Source of the DNA: JAJEEA01 sp965243615
GTDB taxonomy: Bacteria > Acidobacteriota > Vicinamibacteria > Vicinamibacterales > UBA8438
Assembly: GCA_965243615.1 (NCBI GenBank)
Contig: CBDEVO010000003.1
Span: 5,952,001 to 6,016,000 of the forward strand
Direction of reading: 5' to 3'
DNA length: 64,000 nt
Part shown: in pieces, positions 49,799 to 59,995 of the stretch
Position numbering within the stretch: the first letter of the stretch is position 1
Layout of the letters: each line of letters opens with the position of its first letter
Made by a program: the position numbers and the translations under genes
The notes under the pieces: generated by a model
Databases searched by the model: none
What the model was told of the DNA's origin: nothing
Seen by the model: the letters and a program-made list of their open reading frames with translations, nothing else

Positions 49799-51508
49799 AT
49801 GCCCGCACACCCCGATCGCCATCGACCGCGGCCCCGCGTCGCGGCAGCCCTCGGCGCCATCGCCGCCGGCGTCGGCCTGACCGTAGCGGCCTGCTCCTCC
49901 CCGCTCTCCCGCGACGCCGAGCCGGGGCGCGACGCCCTCGGTACCGAGGCCGCCGTCACCGCCGGCCACCCCCTCGCGGCCGAAGCCGGCCTCCAGGTGC
50001 TGCGGAACGGCGGGCTCGCCATGGACGCCGCGATAACGGCGGCGGCGATGCTCGCCGTTGCCCGCCCCCACATGAACGGGGTCGGCGGCGACACGTTCCT
50101 GCTCTACTGGGACTCGGCCACCCGGCTGACCTACGCCCTCAACGGCTCGGGCCGCTCGGGCAGCGCCAAGACCCTTGAGGAGCTGAAGGCGGAGGGCCTC
50201 GAGGAGATGCCGCGCACCGGCCCCCTCAGCGTCTCGGTCCCCGGCACCGTCGGGGCCTGGGCCGAGGCCCTGCGCCGTTTCGGGACGATTCCCCTCTCAC
50301 AGGCGCTGCAGCCGGCCATCGATCTCGCCACGGCGGGGCTGCCGGTCTCGGAGACACTCGCCGCGGACATCGCCGGCGCGGCCGACAAGCTGCGGCGGGA
50401 CCCGGAAGGGGCGCGCATCTTCCTCCCCGGCGGCGCCCCCCCGCGGGCGGGCGACCTGCTGCCGCGCCCCGATCTCGCGGCCACCCTCACGACGATCCAG
50501 GAGCTGGGCTGGGAGGAGTTCTACACGGGGGCCCTCGGCCGGGAGATCGTGGGCCACGTGCTGGAGCGGGGCGGGCTGCTCATGCCCAACGACCTCGCCG
50601 ACTACCTGCCCGAGTGGACCCTGCCCATCACCACCCGCTACCAGAACCTCGAGGTGCACGCGTTCCCCCCGAACACCCAGGGCGTGACGCTGCTCCAGGA
50701 GCTGGCGCTGCTGCAGGAGGTCGACGCCGACCTCGCCGCCCTCGGCCACAACTCGCCCGACTACCTGCACACGGTGTCGGAGGCGATCCGCCTCGCGTTC
50801 GAGGACCGGGACCGGGAGCTCGCCGACCCCGCCGCCATGCGGGTCTCCGTCGAAGAGCTGCTCGACCCCGACCGGATCCGGCGGATGGCGGCCGCCGTCG
50901 ACCCCGCCGGCCCCGCCCCGGCCATCCACGTCGAGCCCGTCGACGACCACCCGAACACCGTCTACGTGATCGCGGTCGACCAGTACGGCAACGTGGTCTC
51001 GCTGATCCAGAGCCTGTTCGCCAGCTTCGGCTCCGGGCTGGTGGTGCCCGGCACCGGCATCGTGCTGCACAACCGCGGGTCGCTGTTCCGCTTCGACGAG
51101 GACCACCCCAACGCTTTCGCGCCCCGGCGGCGCCCGCTCCACACCCTGTGCCCGGTCATCATCATCGACAACGACCTGCCGTGGCTCGCCGTCGGCACCC
51201 CCGGCGGCGACGGCCAGACGCACACCCTGGTGCAGGTCATCAACAACATGCAGCTCTTCGGCATGAACCCGCAGGAGGCCATCGACGCGCCGCGGCTGCG
51301 GCGGCGGGGGGACGGGTCGCTCGCCATCGAGGACCGGGTGCCGCAGGAGGTCCGCGACGCCCTCGCCGCCCGCGGCTATACCGTGCACGCGCGCAGCGGC
51401 TGGACGGCCGAGTTCGGCGGGGCCCAGGCGGTGCTCGTCGACCAGATCGCGGGCCGGCGCCACGCCGGCGCCGACCGCCGCCGCGAGGGGTGGGCGGTGG
51501 CGTACTGA
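49799..51508 (+). CDS. ggt: Gamma-glutamyltransferase, lipoprotein
   Basis: A 569-aa Ntn-hydrolase that cleaves gamma-glutamyl bonds of glutathione and similar peptides in the periplasm. The N-terminus is a lipoprotein signal with Cys32 (LTVAAC). The autoprocessing site is in DDHPNTVYVIAVDQYGN, where the Thr becomes the new N-terminus of the small subunit. SSGLVVPGTG-like FGSGLVVPGTGIVLHNR and TPGGDGQTHTLVQV are substrate-binding segments. GGGAGGAG precedes the ATG at 49799, and a TACAAT at 49766-49771 may be the -10. Confidence 0.9.
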   Translation: MPAHPDRHRPRPRVAAALGAIAAGVGLTVAACSSPLSRDAEPGRDALGTEAAVTAGHPLAAEAGLQVLRNGGLAMDAAITAAAMLAVARPHMNGVGGDTFLLYWDSATRLTYALNGSGRSGSAKTLEELKAEGLEEMPRTGPLSVSVPGTVGAWAEALRRFGTIPLSQALQPAIDLATAGLPVSETLAADIAGAADKLRRDPEGARIFLPGGAPPRAGDLLPRPDLAATLTTIQELGWEEFYTGALGREIVGHVLERGGLLMPNDLADYLPEWTLPITTRYQNLEVHAFPPNTQGVTLLQELALLQEVDADLAALGHNSPDYLHTVSEAIRLAFEDRDRELADPAAMRVSVEELLDPDRIRRMAAAVDPAGPAPAIHVEPVDDHPNTVYVIAVDQYGNVVSLIQSLFASFGSGLVVPGTGIVLHNRGSLFRFDEDHPNAFAPRRRPLHTLCPVIIIDNDLPWLAVGTPGGDGQTHTLVQVINNMQLFGMNPQEAIDAPRLRRRGDGSLAIEDRVPQEVRDALAARGYTVHARSGWTAEFGGAQAVLVDQIAGRRHAGADRRREGWAVAY

Positions 51509-51616
51509 CCGTCAGCCGGAGAAGAGCCGGACCTCGGCGAGTAGGCCGGCGGGCATGCTGCGCTGGCGCTCGTGAGCAGCGACACCAAGGCGATCATCGG
51601 TACGATCGTCCCTTCG

Positions 51617-52153
51617 TCAGGTCCAGCCCTCACGTTCGATCAGCCGTTCGACGTGCGCCAGATGGTGCCGCCCATGCCACGCATAGGCGCCGACGGTGAC
51701 GGCCAGGGTCGCCGCGCCCGACTCGGGGTGCACGAACTCGCGCTGGAGCTGCGTCCAGCTCAGGCTGCGCAGCAGGTCCGTCCACCGGCGGTGGAGGGCG
51801 TCGAGGAGGTCGAGGGATGGGCCGGTCGGGCTCCGGGCGTCGGGAAGCCCGGCCCAGCCCTTCTCGTCGTAGGCCTTGATGACCGGGCGGTCCTCGGTGA
51901 GCGCCCACTTGAACCGGATCAGGCTGTTCATGTGGCTGTCGGGCAGGTGGTGCACGACCTGGCGGACCGTCCAGCCGTTGGGGCGGTACGGCGTGTCGAG
52001 CTGACCGTCCGTCAAGGGCGCGACGATGCGCCGCAGGTCGGCGGGCAGCGTCGCGATGTCGGCGATCCAGGCGTCGACCCGGTCCCGCGTGACCGGGCCC
52101 GCCGGCGAGAACTCGCCGATGGGATAACGCAGATCGGGGGCCGATGGAGCCAT
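51617..52153 (-). CDS. DinB/YfiT-like metal-dependent hydrolase or thiol transferase
   Basis: A 178-aa four-helix-bundle protein. The metal-binding histidines are seen in VRQVVHHLPDSHMNS and YAWHGRHHLAHV. The length and the RYPIGEFSP start match the YfiT subgroup, related to bacillithiol S-transferases. Exact reaction unknown. The stop of the LamG gene is 5 bp upstream of its start, so the two may be co-transcribed. Confidence 0.88.
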   Translation of the reverse strand: MAPSAPDLRYPIGEFSPAGPVTRDRVDAWIADIATLPADLRRIVAPLTDGQLDTPYRPNGWTVRQVVHHLPDSHMNSLIRFKWALTEDRPVIKAYDEKGWAGLPDARSPTGPSLDLLDALHRRWTDLLRSLSWTQLQREFVHPESGAATLAVTVGAYAWHGRHHLAHVERLIEREGWT

Positions 52154-52158
52154 GGGAT

Positions 52159-53124
52159 TCAGGGAGCCGCGCGCTCCCGTCCGTGCCCGCGCGTGGCCGC
52201 ACGGAGGCCGGCGTCGTCCCGCGCCGGTCGACCGCCGCCCGCCGCTGCGAGCGCGGCCGCGCCGCCCTCGAGCGTGTGCAGGGCGCGAACCTCGCCGTCG
52301 GTCAGGGGACGGTCGAACAGCGACAGCTCGTCGAAGAGCCCCACGTAGTTGACGCCGAGGCGGATGGCTCCCCGCTCGACGTCCCAGGTGAACGGCTCGT
52401 CGATGCCGTCGGCCCCGCCCTGCACCCGTTCGCCGTCCAGGTAGAGCGTCGCCGCCCCGCCCGGCTGGCCGAGCCCGGCCCAGGCGATGACCACGTGCGT
52501 CCAGCGGTCGCCTGCGAACGGCGGCTCGTCGACGACCGCCAGCCGATCGAGGAACGCCGGGTTGTCGTTCGGCCCCAGCTCGTCCGGATTCCACGCCGCC
52601 AGATCGCCGAAGACCCCCAGGCGAAACTGCCGGGGATTCTCGCCCGTGAAGTCGACCCAGACCGCGGCGTCGTTGTACGCGGCGTCGGTGATCTGGATGG
52701 GGTCGCAGAAGCCCGGCTCGAGGTCGGTGGCGGGATCGAGGCTCAGCCAGAACGACACCGTCCCGCTCCAGCCCGCCGGCGAGTACCCGACGTTGCCGTC
52801 CGCCCGGTAGAAGACGGCGTGCCGGTTGCGCTCGGTGAAGCGCAGGGCGTCGCCGAGACGCCCCGCGCCCTCGGCGAGCATCACCGGCGAGTCCCCGAGT
52901 CCGGGCTCCGCCCGATCCTGCTCGTCGTACGACGGCGCGGTGTAGAGCCGGGGGTCGCCCACGGCCCGGTCCGCGTCGAGGCCGTCGTCGAACGAGGCGT
53001 GGAACGTGAGAGCGTCGGCCAGCCGTCGCGCGTCGGCATCGGTCTGTGCCGCGGCGGGGACGGCCATCGCGGCAAGCAGGGCGGTCGCCCCGATCCAACG
53101 GATTGGCGTTATCGGTGCGTGCAC
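52159..53124 (-). CDS. Secreted LamG/concanavalin-like domain protein
   Basis: A 321-aa protein with an N-terminal signal peptide (GATALLAAMAVPAAAQ) and a laminin-G/concanavalin A-like lectin fold: TFHASFDDGLDA, TVSFWLSLDP, WTHVVIAWAG, TLYLDGERV and LFDELSLFDRPLTDGEVRAL. Such domains bind carbohydrates at the cell surface; they are multiplied in Acidobacteria and Planctomycetes. No catalytic domain is attached. Confidence 0.88.
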   Translation of the reverse strand: MHAPITPIRWIGATALLAAMAVPAAAQTDADARRLADALTFHASFDDGLDADRAVGDPRLYTAPSYDEQDRAEPGLGDSPVMLAEGAGRLGDALRFTERNRHAVFYRADGNVGYSPAGWSGTVSFWLSLDPATDLEPGFCDPIQITDAAYNDAAVWVDFTGENPRQFRLGVFGDLAAWNPDELGPNDNPAFLDRLAVVDEPPFAGDRWTHVVIAWAGLGQPGGAATLYLDGERVQGGADGIDEPFTWDVERGAIRLGVNYVGLFDELSLFDRPLTDGEVRALHTLEGGAAALAAAGGGRPARDDAGLRAATRGHGRERAAP

Positions 53125-53196
53125 GGGTCACTTCCTTCCTTGATGCTCCGTCGAGCCCCGGCCGCTGGAGACGCGGCGGCCCGACTCCGCGTATCC

Positions 53197-55289
53197 TAAC
53201 CCAAGTTTACCAAGTTGACCGGCCATTTTGACGATTTTGGCACTATTTCGGGGTTGTCGTGTCTGTAAGTTGTTGATTATAAAGGACCGGGGCCTGAGAA
53301 AACGCGATGTAGTGCCATAATTTTATATAACGGGTTGACTTCGGCAGGGGCGCCCGATATCGTGGCCATCGTGTTCATTCGCCGCACTCAGACACGGCGC
53401 ACACACGACGGAAAGCCCTACTTCGCCCATCGCCTCGTCCACAGCGAGCGCGTCGGAAACAATGTCCGGCAGCGCACCCTGCTCAATCTCGGGCGCCATT
53501 TCGACATCCCCCAGGCCCAATGGCCGCAGTTGTGCGCCCGCATCGAAGACCTCTTGTCCGGTCAGGCGCTCCTCGTCGCCGAGGGCCCGCGCGCCGTCGA
53601 ACACGAAGCCCAGCGCATCGCCGCGCACTTGGTTGCCCGCGGCGCGCCGGTGAGCGGCGCGGCGGCCGGACCGGTCGACGTACAGCGCGTCGATGTCGAT
53701 TCCCTGCGTCTGGTCCGCCCGCGCAGTGTCGGGGTCGAGCAGGTCGGCCTGTGGGCCCTTGAGCAATTGGGGCTGCCGGCCCTGCTCGCCGACCTCGGCG
53801 TCAACGGCGCCCTGCGCGCAGCCGCGGCCGGCGTCATCGTCGGCCGTCTCGCCCAGCCCGCCTCGGAGCGGGCGACCCACCGCTGGCTGGCTGAGCGCAG
53901 CGGCCTCGGGGAGTTGCTCGGCGTCGACTTCGAGACCGTCGGCGCGATGCAGCTCTACCGCGCCTCGGACGCGCTGGTGAAGCACCGCGAGGCGATCGAG
54001 GCGCATCTGTTCGACCGCGCGATGGGGCTGTTCGACATCCAGCCGACGGTGACCCTCTACGACCTGACCAACACCTACTTCGAAGGCGAGGCGGGCGAGC
54101 AGCCGCAGGCGCAGCGCGGGCACTCGAAGGAGAAGCGCAGCGACTGCCCGCTGCTGACCCTGGGCCTCATGCTCGACGCCAGCGGCTTCGTGCGCCGCTC
54201 CAAGGTCTTCGCCGGCAACGTCCGGGAACAGCGCACGCTGGCCGGCATGCTCGGGGCGCTCGGGGCGCCACCCGGCGCCCTCGTGGTCATGGACCGCGGC
54301 GTCGCCACCGAAGCCTGCATCCAGTGGTTGCGCGACCACGACTACCGCTACCTGGTCGTCAGCCGCGAACGTCACCGTCAATTCGACGCCGCGGCCGCCG
54401 TCTCGCTCCGGACCCGGTCCAACCAGACCGTGCACCTGCAGAAGGTGGTCTCGACCGACCCCGACGAGGTCCGCCTGTACTGCTACTCCGAAGAACGGGC
54501 CGAGAAGGAGCGGGGCATCGTCGAGCGTTTCGCCGCCCGCTTCGAGGCGGCCCTGACCCAGCTCCACGAAGGGCTGGCGCGGCCCCGCGCCCACAAGCGG
54601 CTCAACCAGGTGTGGCAGCGCATCGGGCGGCTGAAGACGAAGCACGCCCGCGTCGCCTCGCACTACCAGATCGAGGTCACCGCCGACGAGACCGGCGAGA
54701 AGGCGGTCGCCGTCACCTGGACCCGCCGTCCCCGGGACGGCTCAATGGTCACTCACCCGGGGGTTTACTGCCTGCGCAGCAGCGAGACCGAGTGGGACGA
54801 AGACGCCCTGTGGCGCACCTACACCACCCTCACCGACGTGGAGGCCGTGTTCCGCTCGCTCAAATCCGAGCTCGGCCTGCGCCCCATCTACCACCACAAG
54901 CCGCGCCGGGCCGACGGCCACCTGTTCATCACCGTCATCGCCTACCAACTCGTGCAGGTCATCCGCACCCGCCTGCGCGCACACGGCAACGCCGCCAGTT
55001 GGACGACGTTGCGCCGCATCCTGGACGGCCAGCACCGCGTCACCGCCACGTTCCGGCGTCCTGACGGGCGCACGCTGCACGTGCGCACGGCCACGCAAGC
55101 CGAACCCGGGCAGCGGGAACTCTACGACGCGCTCGGCGTCGACCCCCACCCCGGGGGCGTCCGCAAGACCGTCGTCTGACCGCCCCCCTCACCGGTTTGG
55201 TGCACGTTTGTAGTGCCACTCGGCGATTCTTGTCGCCGTAAGCCCTTTACTTGCAACAGGTTGGTTTTAGGGTTGGTAAACTCGGGCTA
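53197..55289 (+). mobile_element. IS1634-like insertion sequence
   Basis: About 2.09 kb bounded by imperfect terminal inverted repeats, 53197-53213 (TAACCCAAGTTTACCAA) and 55273-55289 (15 of 17 matching when reversed). A subterminal GGCACTA motif occurs at both ends. The single gene is a DDE transposase. The subterminal ends are AT-rich unlike the host. A target duplication could not be defined with confidence. Confidence 0.8.
53371..55179 (+). CDS. IS1634-family transposase
   Basis: A 602-aa DDE transposase of the IS4-like superfamily, apparently intact. Catalytic regions are LYDLTNTYFEGEAG (first Asp), LVVMDRGVATEACI (second Asp) and TDVEAVFRSLKSELGLRPI (the Glu, with the family's R and K spacing). 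The N-terminal DGKPYFAHRLVHSERV and RQRTLLNLG are typical. TTG at 53335 and GTG at 53362 or 53371 are possible starts; 53371 is favoured by comparison. Confidence 0.9.
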   Translation: MFIRRTQTRRTHDGKPYFAHRLVHSERVGNNVRQRTLLNLGRHFDIPQAQWPQLCARIEDLLSGQALLVAEGPRAVEHEAQRIAAHLVARGAPVSGAAAGPVDVQRVDVDSLRLVRPRSVGVEQVGLWALEQLGLPALLADLGVNGALRAAAAGVIVGRLAQPASERATHRWLAERSGLGELLGVDFETVGAMQLYRASDALVKHREAIEAHLFDRAMGLFDIQPTVTLYDLTNTYFEGEAGEQPQAQRGHSKEKRSDCPLLTLGLMLDASGFVRRSKVFAGNVREQRTLAGMLGALGAPPGALVVMDRGVATEACIQWLRDHDYRYLVVSRERHRQFDAAAAVSLRTRSNQTVHLQKVVSTDPDEVRLYCYSEERAEKERGIVERFAARFEAALTQLHEGLARPRAHKRLNQVWQRIGRLKTKHARVASHYQIEVTADETGEKAVAVTWTRRPRDGSMVTHPGVYCLRSSETEWDEDALWRTYTTLTDVEAVFRSLKSELGLRPIYHHKPRRADGHLFITVIAYQLVQVIRTRLRAHGNAASWTTLRRILDGQHRVTATFRRPDGRTLHVRTATQAEPGQRELYDALGVDPHPGGVRKTVV

Positions 55290-55417
55290 ACGCCGTACGG
55301 TGGAATCCCGGTCTGGCCGCGAGATGTCGGCCCGGCGGAGGGGCGCAGAGCCGGCCCGGACTCGGCCGCGCGACGAAGAACCGGGTACGAGGAGACGGCG
55401 CGTCATGCATCGATGTG

Positions 55418-56350
55418 TCACCGGCCCGCTTCCCTCCGCAGCGCGGGCGTCACGCCGCCCGTGAACAGGCGCGCTCCCTGCTCGATACGCCCCATCATGT
55501 TCGTCGTGCTGGTCATGGCGACAGGGAGGCCGAACTCCTGCCCGGCCGCGAGCACGGTATCGATGCCCTGGGCCACCGCCTCCAGGCTTCCGCCGTGGGT
55601 GGTCAGCATGTCTCCGCCGGTCTCGGAACCGGCGAACAGCACGGCGCCGATGTTCCGTTCGCTGAGCTGGCGGGCGATCTCGCTCACGTTGGCCACCCCG
55701 AGCGGGCTCTCGATGAGGAGCCAGGGCAGCAGGTTGCCGTTCGGCGGATCCAGCCGCCAGACGTCCGCCCGCTCGATGTAGTCGGGAACCGACAGGCCCC
55801 AGTAGCGCGCCGCGAGCCGGGGATTGGTGCCCCGCAACCCCGCCGGCTCCGGGTCCGGCGCACCCCGTCTCTGCGGATAGCGCATGGCGCGGATGGCCAT
55901 GAGCGCCTGCTCCGGGGTCTCGATGGTCGGGAAGATGATGCCGTGCGCACCCGTGTCGAGCACCTGCTTGACCATCCAGACGTTCTGGTCGAGCTCGCGG
56001 CCGGTCGCCGGAATCCGCACGATGACGGCCTTGCCGGCCATCGCGTCGCCCGTCGCGGCGATCGCGGCCGGATTCACGAGCCACTGCATCCACGTCCGCA
56101 ACGCGCTGACGTCGTAGGGGCCGTGCTCCATGTCGTAGAAGACGAAGTCGATGTCGTCGTTGGCCGAGAGAGCCACGGGGTCCGCGCGCGCGTCCACGGT
56201 GACGCCGAAGGCCACCCGGTCCTCGTCGAGCAGCCTGACGAGTCCGGCCTGGGGCGTGGCCTCCGGATTCTGCTGTCCGTGCATGTCGAGCGCGGGCGCC
56301 GACATGGCGAGGACCACGATGAGCGCAAGCCGAAAGGGGATGGTTCGCAT
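55418..56350 (-). CDS. Exported HpcH/HpaI-family aldolase/citrate lyase-like protein
   Basis: A 310-aa protein with a signal peptide (IPFRLALIVVLAMSAPAL) and a HpcH/HpaI aldolase barrel: DFVFYDMEHGPYD carries the catalytic Glu-His pair, and IVRIPATG, GAHGIIFPTIET match the family. The family cleaves 2-keto-3-deoxy acids with a divalent metal in the cytoplasm; an exported form is uncommon. Confidence 0.85.
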   Translation of the reverse strand: MRTIPFRLALIVVLAMSAPALDMHGQQNPEATPQAGLVRLLDEDRVAFGVTVDARADPVALSANDDIDFVFYDMEHGPYDVSALRTWMQWLVNPAAIAATGDAMAGKAVIVRIPATGRELDQNVWMVKQVLDTGAHGIIFPTIETPEQALMAIRAMRYPQRRGAPDPEPAGLRGTNPRLAARYWGLSVPDYIERADVWRLDPPNGNLLPWLLIESPLGVANVSEIARQLSERNIGAVLFAGSETGGDMLTTHGGSLEAVAQGIDTVLAAGQEFGLPVAMTSTTNMMGRIEQGARLFTGGVTPALRREAGR

Positions 56351-56639
56351 GGGTTCTCCTTGGTTGTGCCGGTGGTCCCGCTACAACGCCGGACCCGTCA
56401 CTCGGCTGCAACTGGACGCCGAAGGCGCAGCTCAGGTGATTATCTTCAAGTTCGGCTTCAACCAGCTCACGCCCATTGCCCGACTTGACGCGGTCCGAGC
56501 GGACCGACCGGCCTCGGGGACCACGCGAGGCCGAGGCGCTCCCGGCGCTTTGGGCGGGGTCGTCGGCGAGGGCCGTGATACGATGCGAGAGTCGGTCGCT
56601 GATCGGGCGACGCGGCCAGTCCGCGCGGCAACCCATCGC

Positions 56640-56717
<78 letters not shown>

Positions 56718-57159
56718 CCTCTCAAGGCCCCTTTCCCAAGCAAAGACCCGTGGTTGCGCCTGGTGCGCCGCCAGGTCAGACGCATGGCCGCTCACCTGCA
56801 GCAGGCAGGCGACGATGCTCGGGTAGGTCCCCTTGGGAGCGGTCCGCCGAGCCCCGGCGGCATCTCGGCCCCGCACGTACTTGAAAAAGATCGCTATCAA
56901 GATCCATGAAGTCACCCAAATATCGCGACTTTTGTGCCATCATCCCCCACAGAGGCATTCGATCACGCGCGACCGTTGGCATGTCGAGGCGCACGCGGTC
57001 GCGCCACATCCGCCGCGTCGGGTTACGCTCGACGACGTTCGAGGAGATCTCGAGGCGCCCGACCTTGTGGAGGCCGGTTGACGCTACGCCAGCCTCGTCC
57101 CCGGGCGACCGGCAGGCGCTGCCTGCCGGACGGGCGAGCCGAGGGTTCTTGAGGCAATC
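56718..57159. other. Intergenic stretch downstream of tRNA-Arg
   Basis: About 440 bp with no supported gene, no integrase and no copy of the tRNA 3' end that would mark an attachment site. Confidence 0.4.
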
Positions 57160-57615
57160 ATGGACGAGGACCTGGTGGTCCGCCTGCATCGCATCGAACG
57201 GCAGCTCGCGGCCGACCGAATCGCTCTGGAGCGGCGTTTGGACCAGATAGACCGGCGACTGGCCGAACTCCCGACCCTCCTCGGAGCCGTCCCCGCCACG
57301 GAACAGCCGGCGCAGGCTGGCGGGGCGCCTCGGGCCGCCTCCCGGGGCGCCTCGCGAGCATCGGCGGCGACCGGGACGGCTCCGTTGGACCGGACCGCCG
57401 CCTACCTTGTCGCCCTGGTCGAGCTCTTCGCCGAGCACACCGGCCGGAGCGCAGGAACCGTTTCCCGCCTGGCGACCGGGAGCGGTGATACGATCGTCCG
57501 GCTGCGCCGCGGCAGCACGATAACCTCCCGCAGGATAGACAGGGCCCTCCGCTACCTGTCGGACAACTGGCCGGAGGACCTGCCGTGGCCGGACCGTACG
57601 GACGAGCCGTCCTGA
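57160..57615 (+). CDS. Hypothetical protein with coiled coil and a phage-regulator-like C-terminal domain
   Basis: A 151-aa protein. Residues 1-40 form a heptad-rich helix (RLHRIERQLAADRIALERRL), then an Ala/Gly linker. The C-terminal part, LFAEHTGRSAGTVSRLATG through SDNWPEDLPWP, resembles a helix-turn-helix domain found in small proteins of proteobacterial prophages and plasmids, where the SDNWP ending is recurrent. Function unknown; a DNA-binding regulator is likely. Confidence 0.65.
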   Translation: MDEDLVVRLHRIERQLAADRIALERRLDQIDRRLAELPTLLGAVPATEQPAQAGGAPRAASRGASRASAATGTAPLDRTAAYLVALVELFAEHTGRSAGTVSRLATGSGDTIVRLRRGSTITSRRIDRALRYLSDNWPEDLPWPDRTDEPS

Positions 57616-57838
57616 TCGGACAGGATCCGCCTGGAGGTCGAGGGGTCCTGCCCCTCGCCGGGCCGGGCATGCGGTAGCCCACGCCGCGGGACTGTCCCTC
57701 ACCGCCCCTCCCTGTCTGTCGTGGCGTCCCGATACGCCCCTTCAACATCGCACACGATTGCATGTTCGTACGACTATCACCGGCGAGACCGCTGAAATCA
57801 CCCGCATCCCGTATCATCCTGCCAAGGCCATCCACGCC

Positions 57839-58702
57839 ATGAAGCGCAAACGACCGTGGCGACGCCCCATGCCGCGGCCTTCCGCCGGCGGCCCCTGGCT
57901 CGATCCGGCGGAGTTTCGCGCCGCCTGCCGCGAGGGACGCTTCTCCGGCACGACCTCGGGGGTCTGCCCCGGCTTCGCGCAGGCCAACCTGATCGTCCTG
58001 CCGAGTCGCCTGGCCGGCGACTTCCGGTCCTTCTGCGAGCGCAACCCGCGTCCCTGTCCGCTGCTCGCGGCCAGCGAGCGTCCCGTGCTCGGCCCCCTCG
58101 CGCCGGGCGCCGACCTGCGGACCGATCTGCCCCGGTACCGGATCGCCCGCCCCGGGACGCCGGACCGCGAGTACCGGGAAGCGCGGGAGGTGTGGGAGCC
58201 CGATCTCACCGCTTTTCTGCTCGGCTGCAGCTTCGGCTTCGAGGCGGGCCTGGCGGAGGCCGGCATCCGGCTCCGGCATCAGGACGAGGACCGCGTCGTC
58301 CCCATGTACGTCACCGACCGCGACTGCGAGCCGGCCGGCCCGTTCCGGGGGCGCCTCGTGGTCAGCATGAGGCCGATCCCCGAATCGCGGGTGGACGAGG
58401 CCATCCGCATCAGCGACGAGCAGCCGCTGGCCCACGGCGCCCCGGTGCACGCCGGCGACCCGGCCGCCATCGGCATCGGCGATCTCGCCCGGCCCGACTG
58501 GGGGGAGGGCGGAGGACTCCTGCCGGGAGAGGTGCCGGTCTTCTGGGCCTGCGGCGTGACCTCCCAGGTGGTGGCGCGCAACGCCCGGCCCGGGCTCATG
58601 ATCTCGCACGCGCCGGGCTTCATGTTCGTCACCGACGTCCGGGTGGCCGAGCAGAAGCGCGAGGTCCGCGAACGCGGGAGAGCGGACGCCCGGCGGTCCT
58701 GA
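57839..58702 (+). CDS. DUF1445 / D-glutamate cyclase family putative hydro-lyase
   Basis: A 287-aa member of the DUF1445 family: FSGTTSGVCPGFAQANLIVLP at the N-terminus and FLLGCSFGFEAGLAEAG, MYVTDRDCEPAGPFRG and FWACGVTSQVVA downstream are the family blocks. Some members are D-glutamate cyclases, others are annotated as hydro-lyases; the reaction here is not known. The start at 57839 gives normal family length. Confidence 0.88.
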   Translation: MKRKRPWRRPMPRPSAGGPWLDPAEFRAACREGRFSGTTSGVCPGFAQANLIVLPSRLAGDFRSFCERNPRPCPLLAASERPVLGPLAPGADLRTDLPRYRIARPGTPDREYREAREVWEPDLTAFLLGCSFGFEAGLAEAGIRLRHQDEDRVVPMYVTDRDCEPAGPFRGRLVVSMRPIPESRVDEAIRISDEQPLAHGAPVHAGDPAAIGIGDLARPDWGEGGGLLPGEVPVFWACGVTSQVVARNARPGLMISHAPGFMFVTDVRVAEQKREVRERGRADARRS

Positions 58703-58833
58703 GAACACCCCGTCGACGGACGAGTCCGATCGAAGAGGCGGAGGGCGTTCGAGAGGGCCGGGGCGCGACTCGAAGGAGCCCGGCCGCGCCGGGCCGCAAT
58801 CCGGGTATGATGACCGCGTTGAGGAGGTGCAGC

Positions 58834-59775
58834 ATGAGATACGTCATCGCGATGCTCTCGGCCGTCGTTCTGCTTCCGGGACTGGCGGACGCCCAGGCGC
58901 CGGGGCGCACGCCGTGGGGCGACCCCGACCTGCAGGGAATCTGGACCAACCGGACCACGACGCCGCTCGAGCGGCCGATCGAGCTCGGAGAGCGGACTTT
59001 GCTCTCCGACGAGGAGCGCGCGGCCCTCGACGCCGAGGCCGACGCCCGCCGGGACGCGCCGCCGCCGCCGGGACGCACCGGCGGCTACAACGACTTCTGG
59101 CTCGACCGCGGGGTGCGGACCAGCCAGACGTCGCTCATCGTCGACCCGCCGGACGGGCGGTACCCGGCGAAGACCGAGCGGGTGCGCGAGAGCGACGAGT
59201 CGTTCGCGGCGATGCGAGACGGCACGCGGTTCGACACCTGGGAGGACCTGAACCTCTACGACCGGTGCATCACGCGGGGCATGCCGGGCGCCATGATCCC
59301 CGGCTTCTACAACCACAACTACCAGATCCTGCAGACGCCCGACCACGTCGTCATCTTCGTGGAGATGATCCACGACGCCCGCATCATCCCGCTCGACGGA
59401 CGCCCCCACCTGCCGGCGCAGATCGGCCAGTGGCTGGGCGACTCGCGCGCCCGCTGGGAAGGCGACACCCTCGTGGTCGAGACGACCAACCTGACGGCGA
59501 AGGGCGACGAGCGGGTGCGCTACCTGGTGCAGGCGGGCAGCGAGGAAGCGAAGGTGGTCGAGCGGTTCACGCGGGTCGCCGCTGACCGCATCGACTACAG
59601 CTTCACCGTCACCGACCCCGCGACCTACGCGCGCTCGTGGACGGCCGAGATTCCGATGGTGCCGCTCCCGGGAGGGCTCTTCGAGTACGCGTGCCACGAG
59701 GGCAACTACGGGCTCGAGAACATCCTCGCCGGCGCCCGCGCGGCCGAGCGGGAGGCGGCGGAATCGGGCCAGTAG
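58834..59775 (+). CDS. Secreted PWGDPDLxGIW-family protein (member 1)
   Basis: A 313-aa protein with a signal peptide (IAMLSAVVLLPGLADAQ) and the repeating Acidobacteriota family pattern: TPWGDPDLQGIW, SLIVDPPDGRYP, YDRCITRGMP, WEGDTLVVETTNL and EYACHEGNYGLENIL. GAGGAGG precedes the ATG and a TATGAT at 58806-58811 may be the -10. The family is abundant in Vicinamibacteria; its activity is unknown. Confidence 0.85.
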   Translation: MRYVIAMLSAVVLLPGLADAQAPGRTPWGDPDLQGIWTNRTTTPLERPIELGERTLLSDEERAALDAEADARRDAPPPPGRTGGYNDFWLDRGVRTSQTSLIVDPPDGRYPAKTERVRESDESFAAMRDGTRFDTWEDLNLYDRCITRGMPGAMIPGFYNHNYQILQTPDHVVIFVEMIHDARIIPLDGRPHLPAQIGQWLGDSRARWEGDTLVVETTNLTAKGDERVRYLVQAGSEEAKVVERFTRVAADRIDYSFTVTDPATYARSWTAEIPMVPLPGGLFEYACHEGNYGLENILAGARAAEREAAESGQ

Positions 59776-59966
59776 CGCGTCCGCGCCGCTCGCGCCATTG
59801 CCCCGCGCATCGGGGTCATCGAGCCATCGGCGGCCGCCTTGCCAGGGGACGATCCGTCGGCGCCGGGGCAGCGGCGCGAGCGGGCGGTGCCGCCAGGTCG
59901 ACCCTCCCGGCGTTCCCGGCGCGGGCGTTGCGCGTCGTCGGGGCCGTTTCGTCCCCGCGCACCGCT

Positions 59967-59995
59967 TTGACAGGGTGACACGCCGAGCGTATATT
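59967..59995 (+). promoter_or_regulatory. Near-consensus sigma70 promoter
   Basis: TTGACA at 59967-59972 and TATATT at 59990-59995 with exactly 17 bp between them, 93 bp before the ATG at 60088. This is the best consensus promoter in the window. Confidence 0.75.
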
